Of a stretch of DNA of 64,000 nucleotides, positions 25,432 to 34,429 are shown one piece after another (the first letter of the stretch is position 1; each line of letters starts with the position of its first letter). Both the position numbers and the translations under genes were made by a program. This DNA comes from Anabaena minutissima FACHB-250 (GTDB lineage Bacteria > Cyanobacteriota > Cyanobacteriia > Cyanobacteriales > Nostocaceae). The DNA lies in NCBI RefSeq assembly GCF_014697125.1, contig NZ_JACJRG010000017.1, positions 62,001-126,000 on the forward strand. The letters run 5' to 3'. The notes below the pieces were generated by a model. That model ran no database searches. It had not been told where the DNA came from and saw only the letters and a program-made list of their open reading frames with translations.

Positions 25432-25738
25432 TACTATACCTATAGTAAAGAGAAATAATATTAGAACACTCTACCTTTAGCTGTAAAATAGAGTCGAAAT
25501 TATTTCTCTTTAAATCACAAGTAAAATTATAAAATCTAGGACTTTAGAGTGAGGAGTTTATCAATTACCTATTAGTCTATACTCAGGTGTTTTACTTAGA
25601 GAATAAATACTCGACAAAGCGGTTGAAGTTGTTTGCTGCATCAACCATTGAATTAAACCAGGAAATAATCGATAAGTAGTTGAACCCACAGCAACTAAAC
25701 CAACTTACTTGATCAATACCGTGATCAGCACCCTTGAT
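25432..25738. other. Spacer before the IS element, nothing recognised
   Basis: AT-rich; no coding frame of note. It ends with TTGAT (25734-25738), which could be the target-adjacent motif of the IS605-type element that follows; another TTGAT is at 25709-25713. Confidence 0.4.
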
Positions 25739-25751
25739 AATTACCTAAAAA

Positions 25752-25805
25752 CAACAATTCATCTCGCCGCCACAGTCGCAGACTTGGCGGCGAGATGAAT
25801 TGTTG
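25752..25805. repeat. Perfect 20-bp inverted repeat at the left end of the IS element
   Basis: CAACAATTCATCTCGCCGCC (25752-25771), 14-nt loop, then its exact reverse complement (25786-25805). It is much longer than the short imperfect hairpins TnpA usually recognises. Confidence 0.85.
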
Positions 25806-25919
25806 GCTAAAAACGAAACACCCCTTGACTGAATCAAACCGCAGGTTTGACAGGGAGAGGGGTAGTGGAGTTTTTAGCAATATTCGTGATATTATTACAT
25901 CAGTGAGTTTGACGTAAAG

Positions 25920-27128
25920 ATGCTGGTATTTGAGGCAAAACTTGAAGGAACAAACGAGCAATATCAATCGCTGGATGAGGCGATTAGAACTGCTCGTTTT
26001 GTCCGTAATGCCTGCCTGAAATACTGGATGGATAACCGAAACATTGGCAGGTACGATTTGAGTGCTTATTGTGCTGTGCTTGCTGCCGATGACAACTTCC
26101 CTTGCGTTGCCAAGTTGAACTCTATGGCTCGTCAAGCTAGTGCTGAAAGAACTTGGTCTGCGATTGCTCAATTTTTTGACAACTGCAAGAAAAGCAAGCC
26201 AGGGAAGAAAGGTTATCCACGCTTTAAAAAAGAACAGACACATGGTTGTGTTGAGTACAAAACCAGTGGGTGGAAGCTTTCTGCTGACCGGAGATACATC
26301 ACTTTTAGTGACGGATTTGAAGCAGGAACTTTCAAGCTCTGGGGAACTCGTGATTTGCATTTCTACCAGTTGAAACAATTAAAACGTGTGCGGGTTGTAC
26401 GTCGTGCCGATGGGTACTACACGCAGTTTTGCATTGACCAAGACAGAGTAGAGAAGCGAGAACCAACTGGTAAAACTATTGGCTTGGATGTGGGATTGAA
26501 CCACTTCTATACCGATAGTGAAGGGAATCAGGTTGAAAACCCTAGACATTTGCGTAAAAGCGAAAAGTCTCTCCAGAGATTGCAACGCAGATTGTCTAAA
26601 ACCAACAAGGGTTCTAAAAACAGAATCAAGGCGAGAAATCGCTTGAGTAGAAAGCACCTCAAAGTAAGTAGGCAGCGTAAAGACTTTGCTGTGAAATTGG
26701 CAAGGTGCGTAGTCCGGTCTAACGACTTGGTGGCCTACGAGGATTTGAAGGTGCGGAACATGGTCAATAATAGACATCTTGCCAAGTCGATTAGTGACGC
26801 AGCGTGGACGCAGTTCCGGCAATGGGTTGAGTATTTTGGCAAAGTGTTTGGCGTGGTAACAGTTGCAGTTCCACCCCATCACACCAGCCAGAATTGCTCT
26901 AACTGTGGTGAAATGGTGAAAAAGTCTCTTAGTACAAGAACTCATGTTTGCCCTCATTGTGGTCATACCCAAGACAGGGATTGGAACGCTGCACGGAACA
27001 TACTTGAATTAGGACTACGTACTGTGGGACACACAGGATCTCAAGTCTCTGGAGATATCGACCTCTGTATGTCGGGAGAAATCCCTCCAAATAAGCCGAG
27101 TCGTGGAAAGAGAAAGCCCAAAGAGTGA
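25920..27128 (+). CDS. tnpB: RNA-guided endonuclease TnpB (IS200/IS605 group)
   Basis: 402 residues. The N-terminal domain starts MLVFEAKLEGTNEQYQSLDE with RFVRNACLKYW. The split RuvC domain is intact: Asp190 (IGLDVGL), Glu274 (VAYEDLKVRN) and Asp354 (DRDWNAARN). A zinc finger uses Cys326, Cys329, Cys344 and Cys347 (CSNC…CPHC). The C-terminal tail is basic. TnpB proteins are RNA-guided nucleases whose omega-RNA is made from the 3' end of the gene and the element's right end; they cut the empty donor site and help keep the element in place. All key residues are present, so it is probably active or recently so. There is no tnpA beside it. A decayed relative lies at 15466-15645. Confidence 0.93.
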   Translation: MLVFEAKLEGTNEQYQSLDEAIRTARFVRNACLKYWMDNRNIGRYDLSAYCAVLAADDNFPCVAKLNSMARQASAERTWSAIAQFFDNCKKSKPGKKGYPRFKKEQTHGCVEYKTSGWKLSADRRYITFSDGFEAGTFKLWGTRDLHFYQLKQLKRVRVVRRADGYYTQFCIDQDRVEKREPTGKTIGLDVGLNHFYTDSEGNQVENPRHLRKSEKSLQRLQRRLSKTNKGSKNRIKARNRLSRKHLKVSRQRKDFAVKLARCVVRSNDLVAYEDLKVRNMVNNRHLAKSISDAAWTQFRQWVEYFGKVFGVVTVAVPPHHTSQNCSNCGEMVKKSLSTRTHVCPHCGHTQDRDWNAARNILELGLRTVGHTGSQVSGDIDLCMSGEIPPNKPSRGKRKPKE

Positions 27129-27190
27129 TCTTTGGAATCCCCCACTGCATTCGGTACTCCGAATCAGTGGTCAGAGGATGTCAATGTGGG
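27129..27190 (+). ncRNA. Possible omega-RNA 3' part / right end of the IS element
   Basis: The hairpin CCACTG-c-ATTCGG, loop TACT, CCGAAT-CAGTGG (27142-27170) lies 14 bp after the tnpB stop, the place where TnpB guide RNA scaffolds end in other elements. The guide would begin just after the element end, near 27180-27195. Inference only. Confidence 0.4.
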
Positions 27191-27264
27191 AGACATAGAA
27201 TTGTGGCGACGAAAGCTGTATTATTTTTGAATCTTTGATCAAAATCTTCTTCAAAACGGCAGTA

Positions 27265-27753
27265 ATGACCATCCGTCATGCGAATGAGACTGACTTATCT
27301 GCAATAGTAGCAATTTACAATGCGGCAATTCCTAGCCGCCTCGCCACTGCTGATTTAGAACCTGTTTCTTTAGAAAGCCGTCGGGCTTGGTTTCAGGGGC
27401 GATCGCCTGGCTTACGTCCTCTTTGGGTGATCGAACAAGAGGGTTTAATTGCTGGCTGGCTGAGTTTCCAATCATTTTACGGACGACCAGCTTATCATGC
27501 AACTGCCGAAATTAGTATTTATATCGCCCCAAGTTTCCATCAGCGCGGTTTAGGAAAGCAACTTTTAGCTACAGCAATTCATGAAAGTCCCAACTTAGGT
27601 TTAAAAACTTTGTTAGGTTTTATTTTTGCTCATAATCAACCAAGTTTAAAACTGTTTCAATCTTTAGGGTTTGCAAAGTGGGGACATTTACCCCAAGTTG
27701 CAGAACTAGATGGAGTGGAACGGGATTTAGTAATTATGGGATTGCGAATTTAG
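27265..27753 (+). CDS. GNAT N-acetyltransferase, phosphinothricin acetyltransferase-like
   Basis: 162 residues from ATG 27265 (MTIRHANETDLSAIVAIYNAAI); an upstream start at 27235 would add ten residues unlike the family. The acetyl-CoA loop is visible in APSFHQRGLGKQLLATAI (Q/R-x2-G-x-G/A). RLATADLEPVSLESRRAWF and GRPAYHATAEISIYIAP match the phosphinothricin/methionine-sulfone acetyltransferase subgroup (PF13420 type). Members acetylate amino-acid analogues or related small amines. The true substrate is unknown. The gene lies just past the right end of the IS element; its promoter may have been altered by the insertion. Convergent with the DUF427 gene 9 bp away. Confidence 0.83.
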   Translation: MTIRHANETDLSAIVAIYNAAIPSRLATADLEPVSLESRRAWFQGRSPGLRPLWVIEQEGLIAGWLSFQSFYGRPAYHATAEISIYIAPSFHQRGLGKQLLATAIHESPNLGLKTLLGFIFAHNQPSLKLFQSLGFAKWGHLPQVAELDGVERDLVIMGLRI

Positions 27754-27762
27754 GCTTTTGAT

Positions 27763-28257
27763 TCACCATCCCCAACTACCGGGGACACCTTTAAACGGCC
27801 CAACAATATCGCTAGTTACCCAACCACCATAAAAGTTTCCTGGTTGCGGTTCTACCTTTTCACCATCGATATAGCAAGCATCCATCATATGGACATAAAA
27901 AGCCACATAATCTTTGATGCTGGCAAAAGCTAGTGTAGGACTGGCGTAAAACCAAGCCGCATTTTGCACTTCTTTCTCACCGACGCAGATTGTGTAATAA
28001 CCAGCGCGTCCCTTCCACTCACAAAAGCTAGATTGTGGTGTCAACACCAGATGTTCCATTTTGATATCCGCCGGGGGGATGTAGTAAGAGGGTGGATGAC
28101 TAGTTTCTAAGACACGTTTGGCGTTGTGGGTTTCTGCGATCGCTACACCATTAAAAATTACTTGAATGTGTTTGTTTGTGTCTTCCAAGCGAGGAGGACG
28201 GGGATAATCCCACACTGATTCTTGTCCGGGATTGGGTTCAATACGTTGGGGATACAT
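27763..28257 (-). CDS. DUF427-domain protein
   Basis: 164 residues. The DUF427 motifs are clear: VIFNGVAIAETHNAKRVLETSHPPSYYIPPADI, SSFCEWKGRAGYYTI and NAAWFYASPTLAFASIKDYVAFY. DUF427 is a small beta-rich domain with a conserved E/T-H-x-P-x-Y-Y-x-P stretch. Its biochemical role is not established. The C-terminus has a Gly/Trp-rich end (PGNFYGGWVTSDIVGPFKG) that is usual for the cyanobacterial form. It appears to be a single-gene unit; its upstream side is filled by a palindromic repeat block. Confidence 0.85.
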   Translation of the reverse strand: MYPQRIEPNPGQESVWDYPRPPRLEDTNKHIQVIFNGVAIAETHNAKRVLETSHPPSYYIPPADIKMEHLVLTPQSSFCEWKGRAGYYTICVGEKEVQNAAWFYASPTLAFASIKDYVAFYVHMMDACYIDGEKVEPQPGNFYGGWVTSDIVGPFKGVPGSWGW

Positions 28258-28281
28258 AATAACAATTCAAAATTCAAAATG

Positions 28282-28435
28282 ACGCTCTCTACGAGACGCT
28301 GCGCGTTAGCGGAGCTTTCGCTTTAGCGATACGCGGACTCGCTCTAAGCGTTGGCGCAGCCTCTCCGACAGGAGAAGCTATGCCGTTCGCGCAGCGTCTC
28401 TGCTAAGAGAAGGCTTTACGCTGCGCTAACAAAAT
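28282..28435. repeat. Palindromic interspersed repeat block
   Basis: Several nested palindromes such as GAGACGCTGCGCG and TTCGCGCAGCGTCTC, with TTAGCGGAGCTTTCGCTTTAGCG between. The TTCGCGCAGCGTCTC arm also occurs near 7834-7848. The remainder of the spacer to 28538 has ATTACTC heptamers (about 28504-28525). Confidence 0.7.
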
Positions 28436-28538
28436 TCAAAAGCAACCACAAGGAAAAGGGTTTGTACAGAGTGCATTAGTATTGAGGAATTTTTACGTGG
28501 TTCATTACTCATTACTCATTACTCAGCACTCACCACTC

Positions 28539-30107
28539 CTATCGTACTTCTTTCAAACTTTCAACTTGGTTAGTGAACAACTCAGTAAACAGACTCATTA
28601 CTGTCCGTTCTTCTCTGACTTTTATATTAGCACTGAGGGACATACCTGATTGCAAAGAGATTTTCTTATCTTTAATATCTAGGTATTGTTTATCTAACTG
28701 GATTCTGGCAGGGAATCGATAAAATTTATGGTTTTCATCTGGCGGTAGCGCATCTGATCCAATGTCAATTAACTCCCCTTTAATATCACCAAACTCACTG
28801 AATGGGAATGAGTCAATTCTGACATCTGCTTTCATCCCTTTACGTACAAAACCAATATCTCTATTGGTGATAAAAACATCAGCAATAAATTTATCGTTGG
28901 GTACAATTTCGAGTATCTTTTGGGTAGGGTTAGCTACAAAACCAGGGGTTTTTGCTTGTAAATTAAAAATAGTTCCTGAGGCGGGGGCGCGTAATTCTTG
29001 ATACTTAAACTCTAACTGGGACTGAGAAATTTTACTGTTGATATCTGCTAAATTTTGTTCATTATTTAGCACAATTTTCATAAATTGGCTATCAATATCA
29101 GCAATGCGCTTTTTGTTATCGGCTATCTTTTCTAAAATGGTTTTATCAGTAGTAGCAACAGTATTATATAGTTGTTGTCTTCCTTTCTCTATATCAAATT
29201 GCAGGCGTTTAATTTCTTCACCTAATTGTTCTACTTCTGCCGTAAGGTTTTGTACCTGTTGTTGTTGGTTGAGGTACTGTAGCTGGGAAATACCGCCTTC
29301 TTCAGAGAGGATTTTTAGCTTATCTAAAATCTTCTGCTGAATAGCTAAACTTGCTTGTGTATCTTGGAGTTTAACTACAGTTTGGGATAGTTGTTTTTGA
29401 ATTTTAGAAACTTCTAATCGTGCGGCAGATGCACGAGTTTCTAATTCTGTTTGAGAAACTTGTAGCTGTTGTCTCTCATCACGATCTAATCCTATCCCTG
29501 TAGTTGCGTTTCTTAGCTGAGTCCGCAATAATTCATTTTCTGATACTAAAGCTACTCGACTTTTTAATAAAAATTCTGCATCTCTAGGCAATCTAACTCT
29601 GGAAAATGCTAGTTCAGAATTAATTCCAGAACTAGAATTCATTAATTGACGATAAAGCTGATTTTCTTGAATTAAATTTCTGCGAATCTGATTTAAAGAA
29701 TTTAGTTGGGCAATGGTGGCAACTGTTTCAAAGGTTATTAATAAGTCTCCTTTAAGAACTTTTTCCCCATCTTTGATATGTACTTCTTTGACGACTCCAT
29801 TGACTGGTGATTGTACTTCTTTGACTGTTCCTTCTGGCTTTAATTGGCCAGTAGCGGGTACTACCTGTTCGATTTTGGCGAAATATGCCCAAGTAATCCC
29901 AAAACAAGCTAACGCTATCAATGTGAGCATGATTGTACGTGACCACACAGGAGATTGACGCAGTACAACCGCTTGATCAAATTCTTCATTGTTGGTCTTA
30001 ATTAATCCTTGATTATTAGCCTTTGGGGAAGATGTTATCACTTGAGCATCGACATCGATCGCTTTGTCGTGCTTGCCGTTACCATTATTAGCGTTAAGTT
30101 GAGTCAT
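28539..30107 (-). CDS. HlyD-family periplasmic adaptor of a type I secretion system
   Basis: 522 residues. A single N-terminal membrane span (about 57-76, TIMLTLIALACFGITWAYFA) is followed by a beta-barrel/lipoyl motif, VPATGQLKPEGTVKEVQSPVNGVVKEVHIKDGEKVLKGDLLI. A long coiled coil (about 120-350) comes next, then the second lipoyl half LRAPASGTIFNLQAKTPGFVANPTQKILEIVP and a C-terminal beta domain. This is the HlyD/membrane-fusion architecture that bridges the inner-membrane ABC exporter and an outer-membrane TolC-like channel. It lies 54 bp downstream of the ABC exporter gene and is surely co-transcribed. No TolC homologue is visible here. Confidence 0.92.
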   Translation of the reverse strand: MTQLNANNGNGKHDKAIDVDAQVITSSPKANNQGLIKTNNEEFDQAVVLRQSPVWSRTIMLTLIALACFGITWAYFAKIEQVVPATGQLKPEGTVKEVQSPVNGVVKEVHIKDGEKVLKGDLLITFETVATIAQLNSLNQIRRNLIQENQLYRQLMNSSSGINSELAFSRVRLPRDAEFLLKSRVALVSENELLRTQLRNATTGIGLDRDERQQLQVSQTELETRASAARLEVSKIQKQLSQTVVKLQDTQASLAIQQKILDKLKILSEEGGISQLQYLNQQQQVQNLTAEVEQLGEEIKRLQFDIEKGRQQLYNTVATTDKTILEKIADNKKRIADIDSQFMKIVLNNEQNLADINSKISQSQLEFKYQELRAPASGTIFNLQAKTPGFVANPTQKILEIVPNDKFIADVFITNRDIGFVRKGMKADVRIDSFPFSEFGDIKGELIDIGSDALPPDENHKFYRFPARIQLDKQYLDIKDKKISLQSGMSLSANIKVREERTVMSLFTELFTNQVESLKEVR

Positions 30108-30161
30108 AGTAGTTTTGCTTGGGGAATGGGGAATGGGGAATCGGGAATGACTAATGACTAC

Positions 30162-33100
30162 TTACAAATTTACTTCTTGTTGTTGATATAGGTAGAAATA
30201 ATGACCTTTTGCCGCCATTAGTTCTTGATGGCTACCTTGTTCGATAATTTTGCCTGCATCCATCACCACGATCGCATCTGCATGACTGACGGTGTTAAGA
30301 CGATGGGTAATAAAGAATACTGTATTACCTTTAAAGGCGTTGGCTAGGTTGAGGCAGACTTGACGTTCGGTGGGATAGTCTAACGCACTGGTGGCTTCGT
30401 CTAAAACTAATAATTTTGGTCGCTGGAGAACGGAACGGGCGATCGCAATTCTCTGTCTTTGTCCACCAGAAAGTCCTGCACCCCGTTCTCCAACTCTGGT
30501 ATTGTAACCGTTGGGTAAGCCCATAATAAATTCATGGGCAGCAGCAACCCGCGCGGCTTCGATAATCTCTTCGGTGGTAGCATCGGGATTTGTTAGGGCA
30601 ATATTTTCTTGCACTGTACCGTCAAATAACAGGGTTTCTTGGGGGACAACACCCACTTGGCGGCGCAGGGAATAAAGTTCTACTTTGGCGATGTCGTAAC
30701 CATCAATCAAAATCCTGCCTGATTCTACGTCATAGAGTCTCAGCAGCAATTTCATCATCGTACTTTTGCCAGAGCCACTTTGTCCAACGATGCCGATAAA
30801 CTTACCTTGGGGAATTTCGAGGTTGACGCTGGATAGTTGCAAAGGCCCATTATTGGCAAATCGAAAGGAGACGTTTTCGTATTTTATAGATCCTTGAATT
30901 TCTGGTAGAGGGATATTGTAGCGGTCGATTTCGGCTTCTTGGGGTGTATCGACAATATCACTCAACCGTTCTAGAGATAAAGCAGTTTCTTGGAAGCTTT
31001 GCCAGAGTCGCGCTAGGCGTAAGATAGGGCCGGTAACATAACCAGAAATAATTCTAAAGGCGATTAATTCCCCTAGGGTTAATTCTCCTTGGAGTACCAA
31101 ATAAGCACCCACCCACAACACTAATAAACTACTGAGTTTGTTGAGAAAGTCGCCTGTGGAGTTAGCTAGGGTGGAGGTGACAACGGTTTTAAATCCAGCT
31201 GCTACATACCGAGCATAGCGTTCTTGCCAAGAAAAGCGCGATCGCAATTCGATATTTTGCGCCTTGACTGTTTGAATCCCAGACATCACCTCGACTAAAT
31301 AGGATTGAGTAGAGGCGTTGCGTTCTGCTTTGGTACGTAGCTGTCTACTAACAGTGGGGGACGCAATTAAGGTAATAACTATAAAGACGGGAATTGTGCC
31401 TAAACCCACCAAGGTCAGTTGCCAACTATAAAACAGCATGACGATGATATAAACCACCGAGAAGACGGCATCTAAGCCGACTGTTAAGGCTGTACCGGTG
31501 AGAAACTGACGAATATTTTCTAATTCGTTGATGCGTGTAGACAGTTCACCTACAGGCCGCTTTTCAAAATAGCGCAGTGGTAGCCGTAATAAATGATCAA
31601 TAATTTGTGACCCCAACCCCATGTCAATGCGATTGGTTGTATCGACAAATAAGTAAGTCCTTAAAGTGGTGAGTACGGCTTCAAATATGCCTACTACTAA
31701 CAATAAAGTCCCCAAAATATTCAGAGTGCTGATACTATTTTGGACGATGACTTTATCGATAATTAACTGAATAACTAGAGGATTAGCTAACTGTGCTAAC
31801 TGGACAAAAAACGAAGCGATAAAGACTTCGATCAAAACTCGTCTATAGCGCGACAAGTAGGGAAGAAACCACCGTAAACCAAAGCGTTCTTGTGGTGTTT
31901 CTTTCGTGTGAGTTAATAGTAATACCCTAATTTGGGGAGGGAAACTATTTTCTACAGTCTCTAAATGTTCAACTATTTGCGCTGGTTTGCAGCGAACCAT
32001 ACCTTGGGATGGTACACCTAGAACTACCTGATGCGCATCGGCTGCGTATAACACTGCAAAACCATCACCATAGCGTACTATTGCTGGTGTCGGGAGGCGA
32101 GAGATAGCCGTTGCAGGTACATCTACTAAGTTGGCTTTGAGTCCGATTAACTCTGCTAGGTATGCACAAGCGGGAAAAGAGATAGTCCCTTGGCGTTTAA
32201 TTTGCTCACTTAACAGGCGACGTACTACTTCCTTGCGAAAGGGGATTTCTAAATGCTTTGTGAGCATTTGAAAACAGGCAAAGGTGGTATTTAATTCGCC
32301 TTTACCGCCGAAGAGTGGAAATTTTTGGCGGTTTTTTTGGCCTTTCGCTGAGGAATTCTGCGACCGGGGATAGTCTTCTTCTGAAGCGTAGGGAATGTCT
32401 AGAGTTTCGGTGATGTTGGCTTGACTGGGACTCAGAAGCAGTTGAGATTCCTGGCTAGTGCTATTTAGAAATGATAAATCTGATGGTGCTAAACCCAGCA
32501 ACCGCGCCGGACTTTCTCCTCTGACTATAATTGCTTCTTGTCCATCCTTCGGTTCTACACGAGAACCAACGGGGAACTCGTTGATTTTCCCGCCACCACT
32601 AATAAACCAAACGCTCTCTTTATCTAGTTGATGAAAGTAATTTCTTCCGGGCGCAAGATAGTTTATTTTTGCGCTTTGCCAAGCTTGTCCCGCTAGTTCA
32701 CCAAGATTAGTGATGACGTTAGCTTGGTTTGCTATCTGTGAACCCAGAATATCGAATACTTCTACTATATGACTAGGATTGAGGCGAGCATTGGCGAAGG
32801 CGGGATAAGTAGACAACAGCCGCAAGTATTCATTGGCATCTAAGGTTAAACCGATCATTTCATCGGTAGAGGCGATCGCAGTTTCACAACCCACCTGACG
32901 CAACAACCCGATTTCGCCAATAATTTCACCTGGTTGCATCAATTTTAGGGTATTGGGCATTTGCGTTTGCGGGTCAAATCCCAATAACCGCACCTGTCCC
33001 TCATAGATAATCGTTAACCGTTCGGGAACGACTTCTTTCCCAATAACTTTTTGCCCAATACGATAGCGAAATGCTTGCAGTCGGTCTAGTAAATTACTAA

Positions 33101-33176
33101 TCTCTATCGTTGGTAACTGGTCAAACCCTTGCAGGGTCACGAGAAATTCTTGAAAGGTATTTTTAATATAAGTCAT
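30162..33176 (-). CDS. Type I secretion ABC exporter with cNMP-binding and degenerate C39 domains (HlyB-like)
   Basis: 1004 residues. Domains in order: a cyclic-nucleotide-binding-like domain (about 10-130; GQVRLLGF, MQPGEIIGEIGLLRQ), a linker, a C39 peptidase-like domain (about 288-425), six-span ABC membrane domain (about 450-720) and an ATPase (about 760-1000) with GQSGSGKST, LSGGQRQRIAIARS, DEATSALD and FITHRL. In the C39-like part the usual D-C-G-x-A-C-x-x-M reads NTTFACFQM, so the catalytic Cys position is Thr. It is therefore expected to bind rather than cleave substrates, as in HlyB. This fits RTX-like cargo without a double-glycine leader. The N-terminal regulatory-like domain is frequent in cyanobacterial exporters. 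Confidence 0.92.
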   Translation of the reverse strand: MTYIKNTFQEFLVTLQGFDQLPTIEISNLLDRLQAFRYRIGQKVIGKEVVPERLTIIYEGQVRLLGFDPQTQMPNTLKLMQPGEIIGEIGLLRQVGCETAIASTDEMIGLTLDANEYLRLLSTYPAFANARLNPSHIVEVFDILGSQIANQANVITNLGELAGQAWQSAKINYLAPGRNYFHQLDKESVWFISGGGKINEFPVGSRVEPKDGQEAIIVRGESPARLLGLAPSDLSFLNSTSQESQLLLSPSQANITETLDIPYASEEDYPRSQNSSAKGQKNRQKFPLFGGKGELNTTFACFQMLTKHLEIPFRKEVVRRLLSEQIKRQGTISFPACAYLAELIGLKANLVDVPATAISRLPTPAIVRYGDGFAVLYAADAHQVVLGVPSQGMVRCKPAQIVEHLETVENSFPPQIRVLLLTHTKETPQERFGLRWFLPYLSRYRRVLIEVFIASFFVQLAQLANPLVIQLIIDKVIVQNSISTLNILGTLLLVVGIFEAVLTTLRTYLFVDTTNRIDMGLGSQIIDHLLRLPLRYFEKRPVGELSTRINELENIRQFLTGTALTVGLDAVFSVVYIIVMLFYSWQLTLVGLGTIPVFIVITLIASPTVSRQLRTKAERNASTQSYLVEVMSGIQTVKAQNIELRSRFSWQERYARYVAAGFKTVVTSTLANSTGDFLNKLSSLLVLWVGAYLVLQGELTLGELIAFRIISGYVTGPILRLARLWQSFQETALSLERLSDIVDTPQEAEIDRYNIPLPEIQGSIKYENVSFRFANNGPLQLSSVNLEIPQGKFIGIVGQSGSGKSTMMKLLLRLYDVESGRILIDGYDIAKVELYSLRRQVGVVPQETLLFDGTVQENIALTNPDATTEEIIEAARVAAAHEFIMGLPNGYNTRVGERGAGLSGGQRQRIAIARSVLQRPKLLVLDEATSALDYPTERQVCLNLANAFKGNTVFFITHRLNTVSHADAIVVMDAGKIIEQGSHQELMAAKGHYFYLYQQQEVNL

Positions 33177-33697
33177 AGTTAAAAAAAGGGTTTGATTCGA
33201 TAAATTTATCTATAGGTTTTTATCCGAACAACGACAATATTTTATATTTATGCCATCAGTAATCAAAACTTGCTCATATATGTACTTCAATTGCATAGTT
33301 TTTGCTATGGGGGACGTTCTTAAGTATACAAATGTTAAGCCAACTGGCAAGCTAATGATCAATTTGCTTATTTTATACAACGGCTTGACCAAGTTTTGAC
33401 ATAATCATTTATCTATAATGCAGATAATATAGCTAAGGAAACGTCAGTATCTTAAATACAGGGCATAAAATACTGTTTAGAATGTAATTCTTAATAAAAA
33501 GACATCCAGAGTCAAAATAGCACATTTTTTCACCCTGATGAATACTTAAGATATTCAAAAGAAAATTTAAAACTGTTATGGTACTTAGTCTCATAACGCC
33601 TGTAGAGACGTTGTATCCAACGTCTCTACACATCCACAACGTTAATTAGTTATTTTGTTAGCATTGCCGGCAATATTTCAACGGAATGTTAACTAAT
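33177..33697. other. Intergenic region, promoter of the secretion operon plus a repeat hairpin
   Basis: AT-rich sequence with no convincing gene; short frames on the minus strand have no recognisable features. It holds the upstream region of the exporter gene and the hairpin at 33601-33630. Confidence 0.5.
33601..33630. repeat. Perfect 13-bp hairpin (TGTAGAGACGTTG arms)
   Basis: TGTAGAGACGTTG (33601-33613), loop TATC, exact reverse complement (33618-33630). The GTAGAGACG text is an interspersed palindrome familiar from cyanobacteria; it could also terminate the PEP-CTERM gene transcript. Confidence 0.7.
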
Positions 33698-34315
33698 TTA
33701 AGCGCGGGCTTTGTTCTGGAATCTGCGCTTGATACTTATACTCAGGCCGAAAGCTGCGATCGCACCCAGGGTAGTAGCAGGTTCAGGAACTTGGGTAAAA
33801 TTAGCATTGCTGACTATTAACTGTGATTCGCCAATGGTATCGTCTACATCGACAACACTGATACCAACGTTATAGTTTCCAGCAGTTGCAAAAACATAGC
33901 TAAAGTTAGAACCACCAGTCAGAGGCACAACTAAATCATTGAATGTGACAAAAGCACTATCACTATCGCTGCTGGAAAAACTCCAGTCGAAATTGAAAAC
34001 AGCACCAGCTTTGACACCTGCAAAAGTGGTTTTGATTGCAGAACCTGCGGTAGCACCAAAGAATGACCCAACAGGATCTAAACTACCGCCAGGAATACTC
34101 AGAAAATCTTCTACACTACCAACACTACCACCAGTAATTACAGTATTGAGAGTACCTGAGTTGAGGGTGGCTTGACCTGATGTGAGGCTAACATCACCAA
34201 TACTATCCCAAGTAGATAAATCTAGATTAGCCGCGTAACTGGGACTAACTACTGCCAAAGTAGTGATACTCAATACACTTGAGCTCAGAATGGAGTTTTT
34301 GATGGAATTCAGCAT
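33698..34315 (-). CDS. PEP-CTERM sorting-signal protein
   Basis: 205 residues. An N-terminal signal peptide (MLNSIKNSILSSSVLSITTL, then AVVSPSYAA) is followed by a beta-rich, Ser/Gly/Thr-rich body with no Cys. The C-terminus has VPEPATTLGAIAAFGLSISIKRRFQNKARA: a VPEP motif, a hydrophobic helix and a basic tail. This tripartite PEP-CTERM signal directs proteins to exosortase (EpsH/XrtB) and the cell surface, often alongside exopolysaccharide production. The body has a PEP-CTERM-anchor style pattern (LTGGSNFSYVFATAGNYNVGISVVDVDDT) that recalls PKD-like/FG-domain folds. No exosortase gene is in the window. It sits between the exporter operon and the giant phosphoesterase gene, all on one strand. 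Confidence 0.85.
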   Translation of the reverse strand: MLNSIKNSILSSSVLSITTLAVVSPSYAANLDLSTWDSIGDVSLTSGQATLNSGTLNTVITGGSVGSVEDFLSIPGGSLDPVGSFFGATAGSAIKTTFAGVKAGAVFNFDWSFSSSDSDSAFVTFNDLVVPLTGGSNFSYVFATAGNYNVGISVVDVDDTIGESQLIVSNANFTQVPEPATTLGAIAAFGLSISIKRRFQNKARA

Positions 34316-34429
34316 GGGATTTTAATAGGTTGTAAATTGGAGAGTGGGCATTGGGTATGGGGAATAAAAAAATCAAAAGCCAAAAGACAACAAATTTTTG
34401 AATTTTGAATTGATTAGTCCCCAGTCCCC

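Larger units (their letters stand above)
25739..27190 (+). mobile_element. TnpB-only IS200/IS605-group element (IS1341-like)
   Basis: The intact tnpB is flanked on the left by a perfect long hairpin (25752-25805) and a second compound hairpin (about 25822-25867, inner arms TCAAACC/GGTTTGA), and on the right by a hairpin at 27142-27170. There is no tnpA gene. Boundaries are inferred from a TTGAT just left of the hairpins and the end of right-side structure; they are uncertain by tens of bases. Confidence 0.6.

Noticed and set aside
25725..26972. Minus-strand frames opposite tnpB
   Set aside because: They are antisense shadows of a gene with intact RuvC and zinc-finger motifs.
33210..33639. 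Two minus-strand frames of 60-68 codons in the spacer
   Set aside because: No ribosome site, no conserved pattern, atypical composition; one overlaps a palindromic repeat.
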